Assembly (NCBI GenBank): GCA_000320605.2
Contig: KB445794.1
Coordinates: 1,848,475 to 1,912,474 of the forward strand
Reading direction: 5' to 3'
DNA: 64,000 nt
From: Gelatoporia subvermispora B
Lineage: Eukaryota; Basidiomycota; Agaricomycetes; Polyporales; Gelatoporiaceae
Below are positions 9,206 to 23,100 of this stretch, one piece after another (the stretch's first letter is position 1; every line of letters starts with the position of its first letter). A program made the translations under genes and the position numbers. Under the pieces are notes generated by a model. That model made no database searches. It was given only the letters and a program-made list of their open reading frames with translations, and was not told where the DNA came from.

Positions 9206-12200
9206 ATGCCATCCTCAATCTATAGCCAGGATTATGCTGGAACAGATGCTCGCCCGGACAAACCGCTAGTCGTAAAGTGCACTTACGAGCAGCAAAACAA
9301 GCGGATAACCTTCAGCTCGACTAGGATTTGCAACTATGAGCTCCTCAGGCAGCGGGTGCGTGCACAGCCTTATTGCACGAGACACCCTTGCTAACTTCTC
9401 CCAGATAGAGCGTTGTTTCTCGCTTTCTGCGACGCCTTACACGATCGACTACACGGATGACGATGGCGAAGTCACAGACATCACCACAGACGACGATCTA
9501 ACGGAGGCCATCCGGTACTTCTACTCCGCGGGGGACGATGCACCCATCTCCTCTGGTGCGTCAATTTTGTCAGGAAGGAGTATTGGACGTTCCAAGATCA
9601 CTGTGCGCGTCCGAGTATCCATTCCATACGACGGTCCCAGCCTATCCGATACCTCGTCCATAATCAGCCTCGAGGAATACAGACGAAACAACGGCAGCCA
9701 GGCATCCCTCTCCCTTAGTGCGCCGTCCATACAGGACCTGGATGACGATGCTATCACGGTGAGCTCGAAGGACATGGGCTCCCGGTATGACACCTTTCGG
9801 TCCCGAGGTCCCAGGACAATCGTCACCGGGTCGAGTCGGGAGCACACGCGTCTCCGGACTTCTCCACGGGAGGAGGACGAGTTCGGGGCGGAGACATCGT
9901 TAAACGCCTCCCGCTCTCAATTTCATGATGCTACCAACGGTGTTGAGCGAGATCCATTCGCCGATCGCTCTTCCAATGGCAGTCGTTACCTAGAAGAACC
10001 ATCCGGACCGTTCGAGAGACTGAAGCTGGAAGACGAACTGCGAAGTTTGTCAGAAAGCATGACAGGAAGCCTATCAAACTTCCCTTCGTCCCTGCATACG
10101 GACCGATGGTTGCGGGAACAGAATGACCGAGCCGTAAAGTCCATACTGGGCGATCTCCCTGCCGCGTCTGAGCCCTCCGAGATCTCGGATGGCGCCGACG
10201 AGTCCAGCTCGGTGGTTGGAGAGCTTGCGTTGCAGCAAGACCCACGAGGCAAATTTTACTACGCATACACTGGCAGCTCCCGCGAATCTACATTCGATGA
10301 CGCCAGCTACGATGCGGACATCAGCTCTGCCGCACCGGATAGCCGGCCTGTATCAATGGATTTTGCCTGGGCAAACGCTCAGCAAGCCGATCTCGTACCC
10401 GTACCTTCACTAGCACCCGCACCCGCACGCGATGAGCTGCGGCCGCAGCGTCCTTCCTCATCCTCATCCAACCCATTCAAGCAGCGCTCCCAATCGGAAC
10501 CGATGGTCTCTGCTGACTATATTCACCCCGACATCCCACCAGAAGTCCTGAGCTTCGTGGCTATGTCTACAGCATCACCATCGCCCCCTCGCAATCCCAG
10601 TCTCTGCTCAAATTGCAGTGTCATCCTGGATGTAATTCGCTATGTATGCTCGACGTGTGGCGAGAGGAAGCCGCTATCGCCCTCGGACACGGAATCCGAT
10701 TTCCTGAACGTCAAAGGGAAGAGTAAAGCCATCGCCATCGATCGCCGGAATGGATATATGTATCCCCCGACCTTGGTTGGCTCGGGGTCCCCTTCCATGT
10801 CCGCCTGGTCCGTCGTGACTGGTTCTGAAACACCCCTGCGTACTCCAGACGATTCTACATATGAACTCATCAACAAACCGCTACCAGCTTCGCCTGATAG
10901 TGCCACACTGTCTTCAGGCCCTTCATCCCTTGCGTCGCGGCCGAATGGAACATATCGCAGGAAGGAGAGCGGCTTCGAACTGTGCTCGGACTGCGTACAG
11001 TCGCCCGCGGGCGTAGTACACGCGCTAGAGATGAGCCAAGCTCCGGGATCATCTCCGGATCTCTCATTTTCGGCTGCGGATGCGCAGCGAATGCTCTCGG
11101 AGTGGCGACGTTCTGCACCCAGGCAGAAGGGACAGCTCAGGCACGCGTACATCGAACAGAGCTGGGGACATGATGGATGGCAAGACGTCGGTAAGCGGAA
11201 CCATGTGCTGCAGCTGCGGACTGCGCTGATCAGCGTTCTGGTGGTGTTTCGTGCAGAACAAGATGACCGACACACCATCATGTGTTCGACGTGCAGTACT
11301 GTGGTTGGACAGCACCGGTATAAGTGCGCTTCGTGTGATAACTTCAACTTGTGCCGAGCTTGTTACAGGTAGGTTCGAGCTCCACGCTAAACGTTTGTCC
11401 GATCCTATTGACGTGTACTTCAGCCAAGTCCATGAAGTGCATCCATCGCACGCCTTCCTATTTGCCCCTCACAAGACAATGAGAACGCTGTCGGAACCTG
11501 TTCTATCAGTACCTGCGTTGCAGCTGCCGACTGACGATCGATGTAAGCACAGGTCGTGAAATCACGGCGAGCTAATGCTGACAGATATCTGCCCCCAGCC
11601 CTGGTCCATGCCGGCGTGAAATGCGCGCAGTACGTACCTGCTCCGATATACGCAAACCCTCGTTTAATTGGATTCCTCCAGTTGTATGCAAGACATCGTG
11701 GGCGCTCTTTTCCACTGCGCAATCTGCGATTCTGTGGATATCTGCTCCAATTGCGAATCGGCCGGACTTCCAGGCAATCTAGACTCAGACGATAATGGCC
11801 ATAACTCGTCTCATATCCTCATCAAGGTATGGTACAGTTCCATAACCATCGCATGTTGAGTGCTAACATCTCCTCAGATCCCATACCCGCTCGGTACCAC
11901 CGAGTTACAGGCGCTTAGTAGATCGGCGAAGCACCTCTGGATTGGCAGAGACGCTGCGACGGTGCTCCAAGCGAGCTCAGCATCCAGGCGTAACTCACTC
12001 ACGTCGTCATATTCATATACCCGTACTGTCCTCGGCATAGGGTCGCGTTTGGACTCTACCCATAGCTTGGATACCATCTCGATCTCACCCGAGACTGACG
12101 ATCACGGAGTGAGGTGCGACGCATGCAGTCAGGTACTGTCAATCGCTCGACATCAGACTGTATTATACTAACTCGCTGCATTTTTCTAGCCGATAGTCGG

Positions 12201-12959
12201 GGTGAGGTACCAGTGTGCATCTTGCCCGTCGCTCCCGAAAGCATTTAGTCTGGTAAGTGTTCGGCTGAGGCAGGGAACCGTCGCTACGTTGTCTTAGATG
12301 CTCGATCCAGTGTGCAAGATGTGAAGAACGTTCTTATGTCGTGCACGACCCCATGCACATCTTCTTTAAGCTTCCTCGCCCAGTTCACCGGCCACTGCAA
12401 TCCGAGTATCCCATGCTGACTAGACTGTAAGTAATCGTGCAGCTTCCCCCCGTCCCTTTGAGCTTAAGATCACTGCAGCTACATCGATCCAGTAGGCCCA
12501 CCTGAGGGGGCCTACGACCCGTTGCATCCCAGAGGTACGTATCCACCTACTACAAGCTTAGCCTGAATCACAGCCTGTATGCGGCAGACTACCTCACAGG
12601 AGTATACCATGCAAGAGCTGTATGTGATCGTTGCATGTCACGCATCGGAGGTATCTGGTTCCATTGCGCATACTGCCCACGAGATCTCTGCGAAATCTGT
12701 GAGGAGCTCGACGAGCATGATAAGACACACGTCTTCATTATGTTCAAGTCAACGGTACGTTGTTTCGCTCTCTAATTCGCCGGTGGATGGGCTGATACTC
12801 GGGAAATGCAGGTTGATATGCAATTGTTCAGGTATGCTTTGCGACGTCAAATTAGATCAGGCATATCAGGATATCTAACAGCTCTGGCACAGATCCTTTG
12901 ACCTCGATTATTCTCAAGGAAGTCAGACTGTTATCCAGGACCCTATCTATCTTCACTGA
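9206..12959 (+). CDS. PB1 domain and multi-ZZ zinc finger protein (NBR1/p62-like architecture)
   Basis: 1,028 aa from 13 exons whose lengths sum to a multiple of three: 9206-9355, 9405-11190, 11257-11368, 11424-11542, 11599-11629, 11682-11826, 11878-12132, 12190-12252, 12311-12426, 12479-12534, 12588-12754, 12812-12831 and 12893-12959. The N-terminus is a PB1 domain, with VVKCTYEQQNKRITF (basic strand) and YTIDYTDDDGEVTDI (acidic OPCA-like) ahead of a DDDLTEAIRYF helix. A long Ser/Pro-rich disordered region follows. Then come one degenerate and four clear ZZ-type fingers: MCSTCSTVVGQHRYKCASC; VKCAHCMQDIVGALFHCAIC; RCDACSQPIVGVRYQCASC; VCDRCMSRIGGIWFHCAYC. PB1 plus ZZ is the layout of selective-autophagy receptors p62/NBR1, but I see no FW (Nbr1 central) domain. 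Receptor function is inference. Two exons are very short (31 and 20 nt). Confidence 0.85.
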
Positions 12960-13238
12960 GTCGCTGTGTCTTGTTTCCGGTTGTACGTTTTCTATGTTGT
13001 ATTCTAGTGCTTTCGGATCACACTACGCTAGACATGAGTTGGAACTTGCTGTCTGACCAATTTCTCCCGGTGTATTTGTCAGTAACTAACTAACCAGTGG
13101 TGAATTCGGTATTACCCTAACCCCAGACGTGAGGCTGCCGTATTGAGACGAATTCATGATGACTAAGCTGCATGGATTAGTCGGCGACCATCCAGGTGGC
13201 GGAGGGAAACAGTCCAACGAGCTCTCCCTGGGCCCACC

Positions 13239-13848
13239 ATGTCGAAACATCATCCCGGTCAGCACTGAGCGCACAATTCTACCATCGAGCACACACTAAT
13301 ACAATCTCTCAGATTTGATCATGTGCAGGCGTCAGCCAGGCATTGGTACGTCCGTCGTGCTACCCAGGTTTCGTGATTTTGATGCTGACTTTGCTTGTGC
13401 TGTAGCTATTGGTCGCCTATGCGAGAAATGCGACGGGAAGTGGTGAGTTGCTCGTCGGGTGCTCTTTGCTGCTATAGATGCTCACACACACGGTCCAGCC
13501 CCGTCTGTGATTCCTACGTGCGCCCAGAAACGCTGGTACGCATCTGCGATGAGTGCAACTTTGGTACTTACGGCGGACGATGCATTATCTGTGGCTCTCC
13601 TGGTACGTGAAGTATACTGCTACTCATCTTTGTTACTCATAAGGTCCTCGCAGGTATCTCTGATGCGTACTACTGTGCCGAGTGCACCAGGCTAGAGAAG
13701 GATCGTGATGGGTGTCCAAAGATTGTGAACCTTGGTGCTAGCCGGACAGATCTGTTCTATGAGCGGCGTCGCTTAGGTGCGTTTGAGGATACAAACGTTT
13801 GCAGATATTGTACTGACCAGTGGTCCCTCAGGTTTCAAAAAGGGTTAG
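13239..13848 (+). CDS. PHF5A: PHD finger-like domain protein 5A, SF3b subunit
   Basis: Exactly 110 aa, the universal length of PHF5A (yeast Rds3, fission yeast Ini1). It is a small zinc-knot subunit of the SF3b complex of U2 snRNP and helps hold the branch-point helix. Exons are 13239-13257, 13313-13345, 13406-13442, 13499-13602, 13654-13776 and 13832-13848. CxxC pairs form the knotted zinc sites: [31 protein letters not shown] and YYCAECTR. The ending is [16 protein letters not shown]. Six coding exons in about 600 bp is a high intron density for so small a gene. Assignment is certain. Confidence 0.97.
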
Positions 13849-14857
13849 CCTCTTACCCCGCGATCCCTAATCATGTTGTATCCAGCTTGTACCATTACTT
13901 GTGCGTTAGCCGTGTAATTGTTATTAATCGTCACCCAACTCTGGGCGATATTTCCTCCAAAGGCTCATGCGCGTTGTCGAAACATGCGATAATCCTACGA
14001 CTAGCAGTCCGACATTGCCAGCTCGATGTCATTGTATGCTATCAAGGTTTCGTTAGACCTCAGGTCCATGCTCAACTAAATGCAGCGACGAGATCTGTCA
14101 TCTGATGATCCATTCCTGTTACGCTCATACATGGAGTCGGGCAAGCGTCGCTTGCTCGTTTGTCGCTGTTATCCACTCGGTAGTGGTGATCCTGGTTATC
14201 AAGCAGTATAAGCTCCTACTACAACAAATTGTTACGCAAGAGGTTTGAAATATAGATTGTCCTTGCACCGCTGCCTCCTGCATACGAGGACCGCAACTTT
14301 CAACCTCGGGTTCTCTTGCTCATTACCCTGTGAGCCAATATACGCGACTTTCTTGCGCAATCGGGGTTGGTGTACGAGACGATTTCGTCCTCACAAAATC
14401 TGAACGTCGACTACATGAGATGTAAAATCCTTTGAGAAGTGCGTAAACGACCGCAGATACTGAGATCTGACAAACCTACATTGACTGCGGCGGAGTCTAC
14501 TTACGTTGTGGCTTCTTTCTTGAAAAGGAAGGCGTAATAATTCCTCGTCCGCGTCAGTCTTCAGAGTGCCGCTGCGCTCTTCCGCGCTCCTCCGCATTTG
14601 TAGGCAGTACGTCTGGTTCACAGTTTGCAAGTGTCCTCCCTCAGAAGTCCAGCTGATTCTTTACCTAAGATTAGCTTGTACAGGCCCAATTGGGTTCTCA
14701 CCGCTCTCAACCGGCCGTACCTGAGCCGTTGACGCCCACTCATTGCTACGGATCCATGAACTTGGGACGTTGATTAGCGCAAATAAGCGCCCAACTGCGG
14801 GCTGCGGTTCTTTCATGCTGCATATAACCATACGCCGTGCAGCATCAATATCAGGGC
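13849..14857. other. Intergenic region PHF5A / acyltransferase 2
   Basis: About 1 kb holding the PHF5A 3' UTR and the promoter of the second acyltransferase. Small frames occur on both strands, the longest about 126 codons at 13725-14105 overlapping the PHF5A end. None shows a domain. Nothing else is recognised. Confidence 0.45.
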
Positions 14858-16331
14858 ATGGAGACCAAGACAGAACTCCCAATGGATAGCAGTACTTCCG
14901 TCGTCGCCGAGGCTGGTAGGTTGTCGGTTGTCAGTGTCTACTAGATGTAATCTGACCTGATCATCATGTACAGGGCGGCAAGAACAGTTTCATATCTGGA
15001 AACATGACCTTGGGATGGACTCCTGCGTCATAATCACTGCGGAGTACAGATGGAACGGTCGAACCATTGACCAGCCGACGCTTTTCGCTGCGCTGACCAA
15101 AGTCATATCCCGGCAGCCACCCCTCGCGGTACGCTTCTCGCCCGATCGACACCATTTTCTTCGACTCCCCACGATTGACCTATCCCCTCTGGTCGAATTC
15201 GTGGACGACGTCAGCTTACAAGACGTCCTAGAAGCGCAGTTCCTGCGTCGATTTGACACAGACGCAGAGGCACCGCTCTGGCGTCTGGTCGTGGTGAATG
15301 GGCGCACCGTCGTCTTTGCGTACCAACATGCCATCGGCGATGGACAAAGCGGGATTGCCTTCCACCGTGCACTGTGGACTGCTCTCAACGAGCTTGAATA
15401 CCCGATCACTTCCGCATCCTATATTGCCATTGTCCCGGAACACATCGAGCTAGTTCCCCCTTCCGAGAAGCTACTTGACGTGTCCGTCTCGTTCACCAGA
15501 CTATGCAAGGTCTTATGGAACTCGTTCGCTCCCAAGGTGCTGACAAAGACAACATCTTGGTCCGGGGGTCCAATACCTACGATCCCATCCACCAAGGCGG
15601 CTGTGCGAATCCTCGAATACACGCCGCAGGAGGCAGCGAAGATCCTGAAACAATGTAAAGCCCACAACGCGACTCTCACAGGACTGCTCCTTGCGCTTAC
15701 CGCTGCTATCCTATCGCACATTGTTGCCGCCGACCCCAGTCTCAAGAGATACAAGACTATCTCCATGTCCGTGCCCATCACGCTTCGCCGGTTCACCGGT
15801 GCTACAGCGGACACTATGTGCAACCACGTCTCTATGTGCCATCTTCGCCCTCCTATTCAGCGACCGGAGACACCGCCGCCTCAAGTAGTCCAGATCGATG
15901 ATAAGCTGTGGGCGTCGGCTGCGCAGCTGACGAAGAAAGTGCACGGGAAGATCGCGACATGCAAACAAGAGGTAGGGTTGCTCAAATTCCTCTACGGGAA
16001 TTACAAAGGATTCCTCGAGGAGAGAGGCGGCCGTCCACGCGGGCACGCCTTCGAGCTGTCGAATGCAGGACTCTTCACTCCCATAGGCTCAGGCTCTTCG
16101 AAAGGGGGGCACGAAGAACAAAGTCCTGACGCTGCGGCATGGACCATTGGGCAGACACTCTTCGCGCAATGCGATGCCGTCAATGGTTCAGCGACAAAGC
16201 TAAACGCAATCGGTACTCCTGAGGGCGGCGTAGGCCTTACGGTGCAGTGGGCAGATGGAGCCGTGGACGACAGCATAGGCGAGGCGTTTTATGCAGGCCT
16301 GCGGGAGGCTATGCAGACAATACTTTCGTGA
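14858..16331 (+). CDS. Alcohol acetyltransferase-like protein, paralogue 2
   Basis: 471 aa from exons 14858-14915 and 14974-16331. It is the paralogue of the gene at 6953-8442. Shared blocks include KHDLGMDSCVIITAEY, QPTLFAALTKVISRQPPLAV, and the catalytic HxxxDG in YQHAIGDGQSGIAFHRALW. LTGLLLALTAAILS is a second conserved block. The likely reaction is acyl transfer from acyl-CoA to a small hydroxyl or amino acceptor; the acceptor is unknown. The single intron sits at the same position as in paralogue 1, just upstream of the HDLGMD block, so the pair arose by gene duplication rather than retroposition. No signal peptide is seen. Confidence 0.82.
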
Positions 16332-16633
16332 GCCTGCCGCTTAATCTAGTTTGATTGTGGATTAGATATCTCGATTTATCGTCTAATATCCATTCTTAAA
16401 AGGGTTCTGAGGATACGCTCCTTCACAGGCGAACAAGATGCAGGCAGACGTGGCTCCGCCATAACCCAGTCTAATGTGCAGCATGTAGGGAGATCTTACC
16501 GGCCTTGTTGAGTCACACCACATGAATGATTGAAGTCAGCCAGCTGCTGCATTGCGTGCCTACATCATGCGAGAGTACATAGCCAGTATAGACATACTCC
16601 AACACATAAGACGGCCCTACTCGAACCAATGCC
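16332..16633. other. Convergent intergenic region
   Basis: 302 bp between the 3' ends of acyltransferase 2 and ubiquitin-S27a. It probably holds two 3' UTRs; nothing else is recognised. Confidence 0.5.
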
Positions 16634-17657
<1,024 letters not shown>

Positions 17658-19047
17658 ATGGCAAGCGACGAGGACGTGCAGATGATGGACACGGAGACTG
17701 CGTGGCCGACGACGAAAGGAAAGGGAAAGAGCAAGGCTGTAGATGCCAACGAACACTACGACGATGACAACCTGCCTTGGTACGCGACGCGACTTGTGCT
17801 GGTGGACGTCCTCAGGCTGAGTAGGCTCCAGGGTAGAGAAGTACCGACCAGTTACACTTGATGACGTGGTATCTCACAAGGACATTACGAGCACAAGTAA
17901 GGGTGTCACCCTCATGAATTGGAACGATCCTGAGGTCGATATGTCCAGTTGAGAAGTTCATCGAGAAGAACAGACTGCCACATCTCTTGTTCTACGGCCC
18001 TCCAGGAACAGGAAAGACGTCGACTATTCTCGCAGTGGCGCGTCGAATATATGGCTCAGAATATCGTAAGCAGATCCTGGAGGTGCGCTGCGCATCCGTT
18101 TCTACGTCTTCGGCACCCTCATATTCTGCGCGTACAGCTGAACGCATCGGATGACCGTGGTATTGATGTCGTTCGGGAGCAAATCAAGAACTTTGCGGAA
18201 ACGCGCACACTATTCTCTAAGGGGTTCAAGCTCATCATCTTGGATGAAGCTGACATGATGACGACCGCTGCACAAGCAGCACTCCGGCGTGTCATCGAAC
18301 AATATACCAAGAATGTCCGTTTCTGCATCATTTGCAACTACGTCAACAAGATCGTGCCAGCGATACAAAGTCGTTGCACGCGTTTCCGCTTCTCCCCACT
18401 ACCCATCTCGGAAGTAGAGAAGCGGCTACAGAAAGTGATCGAGTCTGAAGGGTGAGCCATCAATGGGTCCCTCGCGGTAGCAATGTCATATTTACTTGAC
18501 GCAGAGTCAAACTCACGGATGACGGGAAGAAGGCTCTGCTCAAGCTCTCGAAGGGTGACATGCGGAGAGCACTGAACGTCCTCCAGGCCTGTCACGCAGC
18601 GTATGACTTGATTGGTGAAGCCGAGATATACAACTGCACAGGGAACCCACACCCATCAGACATCGAGACCGTCGTCAATTCGATGCTCTCAGATGACTTC
18701 ACTACCTCACACAAGAGTATGCTTCGACAATGGCATCTGATTAACAATGCTCATGGTTTTGTTTAGTGATATCGGCTCTCAAAGTTGAGCGTGGTCTCGC
18801 GCTTCCGGACTTGATCAATGGAGTCTACGAGTACATCGAGACGGTCGACTTCAAGCCCAATGCACGTATATATCTACTTGACATCTTGGCCACAATAGAG
18901 TCAGTGCGATTCCGTTCATGTTTGCGAGAGTGCTGACACTGAGACAATGCTAGGCATCGACTTTCTACCGGAGCGAATGAGAAGATTCAACTCACTGCTT
19001 TACTAGGAGCATTCAAAAATGCAGTCGAGTTGACCGCAAAGTCTTGA
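17658..19047 (+). CDS. RFC3: Replication factor C small subunit (yeast Rfc3 / human RFC5)
   Basis: AAA+ subunit of the clamp loader that opens PCNA and loads it on primer-template DNA. The first four exons are 17658-17779, 17832-17896, 17949-18082 and 18138-18451; three more follow to 19047. After an acidic, Lys-rich N-terminus come [29 protein letters not shown] (Walker A), [27 protein letters not shown] (Walker B), a QSRCTRFRF arginine-finger (SRC) box and [11 protein letters not shown] (sensor 2). The C-terminal collar includes [18 protein letters not shown] and [22 protein letters not shown] and [11 protein letters not shown] point to the Rfc3/RFC5 branch. Three MCB boxes upstream suggest S-phase expression. 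Confidence 0.95.
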
Positions 19048-20119
19048 GTGTAGGGATGAGTAACTAAATGGGACAGTGCACTTAGGAACATCCGCCAGCC
19101 TTCCAGACCCTTTATGCCCTCTACTCTGCACATCAGTTATTTCTGGTATCCTCGTTATTCTCGACAGCTATTTCCACTGTCTTAGGCCCTCGTGTCCGCC
19201 ACAAAGACGATAAATGTGCCAGAGCTTGACGAGTAAAGACTGCCTCGAGGGTTCGCATGGTCGGCCACATGATCCAAGCCTCTTCGCAGGTGTTCCCAGC
19301 GTGCAGAAACAGAATGGTTAGCACTTAGTCTTGGAGGGCTGAGCGCGGAGAACCATTGTGTGTGCTCGCGTATACCAGTCTGTCAGGCTGTCAGCTGCAT
19401 GGTCGACCAGCTCTCGTTCGAGTACGATGACCCTGCGGGCGAACATATCTCTTCTCACCTCAAGCCACCATCATCTCTTCTCCAGAACTCCCGCGTCTGT
19501 TCCTCACCTGGAGTCATTACTGCCCGTGGTCCCCAATTTCTGTTCTTTAGGTCTTACTCACGCGCTCTCCCTCCGTCATTGAGGCGAGCTCGGTGTACTC
19601 AGTGAGGACTGAGGCTTGAGCGCAAGAACTATGCAGAGAGGTATCCAAGTGAACACAAAGGAACAGGAGACGCAGGGATGGGGACAGAATTTCTTCAGTG
19701 CAAGGATACAGGGCGGAGCACACATGTGCATGATGATGACATCCGCTACACGCAAGCAGCGCAGAATCCTGGACATCTCTACAGTGTGTTGTGGCAGAGT
19801 TTATCGTAGAACTGTAAAAGCTGCGAAGTTTATTCTGGTTTATGAGGGGGTTCGCTGAAACCGTGGTTGCATGAGCGTCGGATCTGAGTAGCGCGCTCAC
19901 GTGTGACGTCGTGTAAGTATGCAGGCATGTGTTGCCTGCAGCCACGCTGTACGGAACGGTGCTTTCGTCTCTGCTAGAGATTGTTTCTTCGCGCTGTGAT
20001 GCTTGTATAATTGTTGTACTGGACTAGAGAAGTTCTATAGCCTATAGGTAACTCTGTCCTTGCTATTCATCACTCCAGGACTCAGGCCTTCAAGGGGCAC
20101 CACATTGTCCGAAGTACCA
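19048..20119. other. Intergenic region RFC3 / ZW10
   Basis: About 1.07 kb with no convincing gene. Overlapping short frames exist on both strands (up to 132 codons, 19547-19945 minus) but are Cys/Ser/His-rich, lack domains and overlap each other. The right end must hold the ZW10 promoter. Confidence 0.45.
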
Positions 20120-23100
20120 ATGGCGTTCACAGTGCCATCTCACCTGCCTCGCAAGAAGGACCCTCAGGACATCTCCACTGTAATCTTGACCAAAGTCTCA
20201 GAAGCAAATGCGAAGTCTCTTACTGCTCAACTTGCGGCTTCTTGGGTGACGGAGTTAGATGACACAATACGGCAAACTAGGGTACGACTGTATCCTTTGA
20301 TGTTGAGGTGGATGGTGTCATATGAGATGTTGTGCTGCAGGAAAGTATCCATGAACGGATACAAAAAGACCTTCCCGCGTTCGAGCAACAGTGGTCCAGT
20401 TCGACGTCGATACAAGAGCGGCTCCAGACATTGTCCAGCAATGTCGATCAACTCGACCACAATATCTCCAACCCGGAGGTTTGTGGATTCCGCACACTGA
20501 AAGGTCGTAAGGCTTACTGGCGTACCCAAGACAGGACTCATCCCTACCCTCATATCCAACCTCGCCCGACATGCATCCCTCGCGCAAGATGTCTTTAACG
20601 CCGAAGTCAACCACAAAGCTGTATCGTATCTTCTACAGTGTAGAGATGCATTCCGAAATGCCACAAATCTTGTGCAGGCCGGCAAGCTGCCTGAAGCAAT
20701 GGGCGCCTGCGAAGACCTGGAACAAGTGCTGGGTAGTCCGCCATCCCCGGTCAGTCAGGCAGATATTATCAACGACATGAAAGTAGGTCCCTGAAATTAA
20801 GTAAAAGACTGTATGCTGATGTCATCCGCACAGCGTCAGCACAGAGCACTCAAAGCTCGCACTGAAGAGCAGTTGAACGACGCATACTCTCGAAGTATCG
20901 CCATCTCGTCATCGGAAATTGCCATACGAGATGCTGTGCGAGGTCCGTTCTGATCCTCGTCTGCGGCGACCACATGCTAACAAGGCCTTAGTTAGGCAAT
21001 CTGAGACCGTCTTACCATTGCCTTCTATACTGTCATCGCTTCCGCACCCTGCCCTCACTACCCATCTCTCAGCTGTTCGGAGAGATTTGACCTCTTATTA
21101 TGTGGATTTCATTTTGAGGCAACCTATCAATATCTCTGTTGCTACAGACAGAGACGCCACAGGTGCTCCTGAGCACAGACTCTCGATATTCCCCGCCCCT
21201 CCAAGTTCAGAGTCTCTTGGGTCACGTCTTGGCAATGTCTCCGTTGCACTGAAGTTCCTCGATAGTCATCTCTTCCCTCACCTTCCTGCTTCTGAACGAA
21301 GAAACTTCCTTCTGTCCCTGTGCAAACCCATCCGGAATGCTCTCCTCAACAATCTGTTGATACCATCTCTTCCCTCGTCAATTGACACACTTTCGGCATT
21401 CCTTGACCTCGCAAATGCTGCAGTGGAATTCGAGAGCGCTTTCGTGGTGGACATGCTCGGTGGCAACGACAAGGAGCGAGACATCAAGAATTGGGTGGCT
21501 ACAGTCGGACTGCATTATGAACGGAAACGCCGTGTCGAGATCTTGGACTATGCCAGGACAATCGTCCTGCAAGCAGATGACGGGAAGAACACGTTCTCTG
21601 TGGAGATAGACGTCACACTGGAAGCCACCGAAGTGCAGGAGACCGACCGCAATACAGGGCCCCCTTCCACATCCGCACAACAACCATTTGTAACCACTGC
21701 GGAACCTTCTGCTCCGGAAAGGGACGCCGATGCATGGGGGTTCGATGACGGACCTAGCCAGGAAGTAGTAGAGGATACCGCAGACGGAGACGGTTGGGGC
21801 TTCGAGGACGATGTGGAACCTGAACCTGAACCGGGAGAAACTGCGACCTCACAAGCTGCAGCGCCGACGTCATCAGTACAATCGGATGAGGTTGATCCTA
21901 GTGATGCATGGGGCTGGGATGACGAGACAACGTCCCCGACGCTTGCGGACGACGAGGCGGCTGACAACTCTGTATGGGATGACCCATGGGACGAGCAGCC
22001 AAGCAAGCCCGTTACCAGTGCTCCTAAGCCCGCGAAGCGGCTGGAAAAGTTGTCTGCAAAGGGGAACAATGCCAGGCTCAAGCAGGAGGGACCGCCGAGC
22101 GTGGCTTCAGCGCCAACATCGCCTGCAGCGTCGAAACTGCACAATGGGGCGTCTCAACCGACGATGCCATCGGTGCCCCCGGCTAGAGTGAAAGAGTCCT
22201 ATGTGGTATCAGGCTTTACCAGAGACCTGCTCCAGCTTGTGGGTGCTATCCTCCAGGAAGGAGCAAATTTGGCGGCTTCTGGGGTACTCTCTACCTACTG
22301 CTCCGCGAACTCCCCGTCTGGATCGGTGATTCTGCATTCCGCTCCCCTCGTATTAGACCTATTCCGCGCGCTCTACCCCGTCGTACATCAGGAAGATTTC
22401 GAAGCCTCCTTGAAGCGATCTATGCGTTTTTCCAATAACTGCCTATACCTCGGTAACGAGCTGAACCACAACCTAGCGCGCATGGACAAAGGCGCGACTA
22501 CTGTTGAGACAAAGCTGCAAGACTGCATCGAGAAGCTGAAGTTACTTGGGAACAGTTGGTTCGAGGAGACTATTGTACGGCCGTCTTTAATCACGTCCAA
22601 TTTGTTGCTGATCCATAAACTATTGGCAGGACCGACAATGTCGCTATATTGACGAGATTTTGGACAAGGCGGAGGGATTTGTTGACACCACGGACCAAGA
22701 TCGTTTCGACGAATGTGAGGCGGCTGTAAATCAGGTATTGCAGCACATCCGTCGCCTGGCGAATGAGTGGAAGGTATGCTTGGCAACCAATCGTTTTGAG
22801 CTTCTTTTGAATGTGTCTCCAAGTCTGTCCTTAACAAAAGCAAGTACTACGTGGCGGTTGGCGCAGCGGCCGATGCCGCAATATCACGTATCTTGAGGGA
22901 TGTTCTGGCGCTACCGGACATCACAGAGGCTGAATCTCACCGGTTGAGCGAACTTTGTCGCATCATGAATGCTCTTGAGGGACTTTTCGTGGAGGACCCG
23001 ACTCAGGTATGGAAGCCAGTTCTCAATCTGCCAATTGGGCTGACGATGAACCGCTACGTAGCCATCCTTCGTTGTGTCGTATCTCCCATCATGGCTCAAG

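Noticed and set aside
19547..19945. 132-codon minus frame between RFC3 and ZW10
   Set aside because: Low-complexity His/Cys/Ser content, no family features, and overlapping frames on the other strand.
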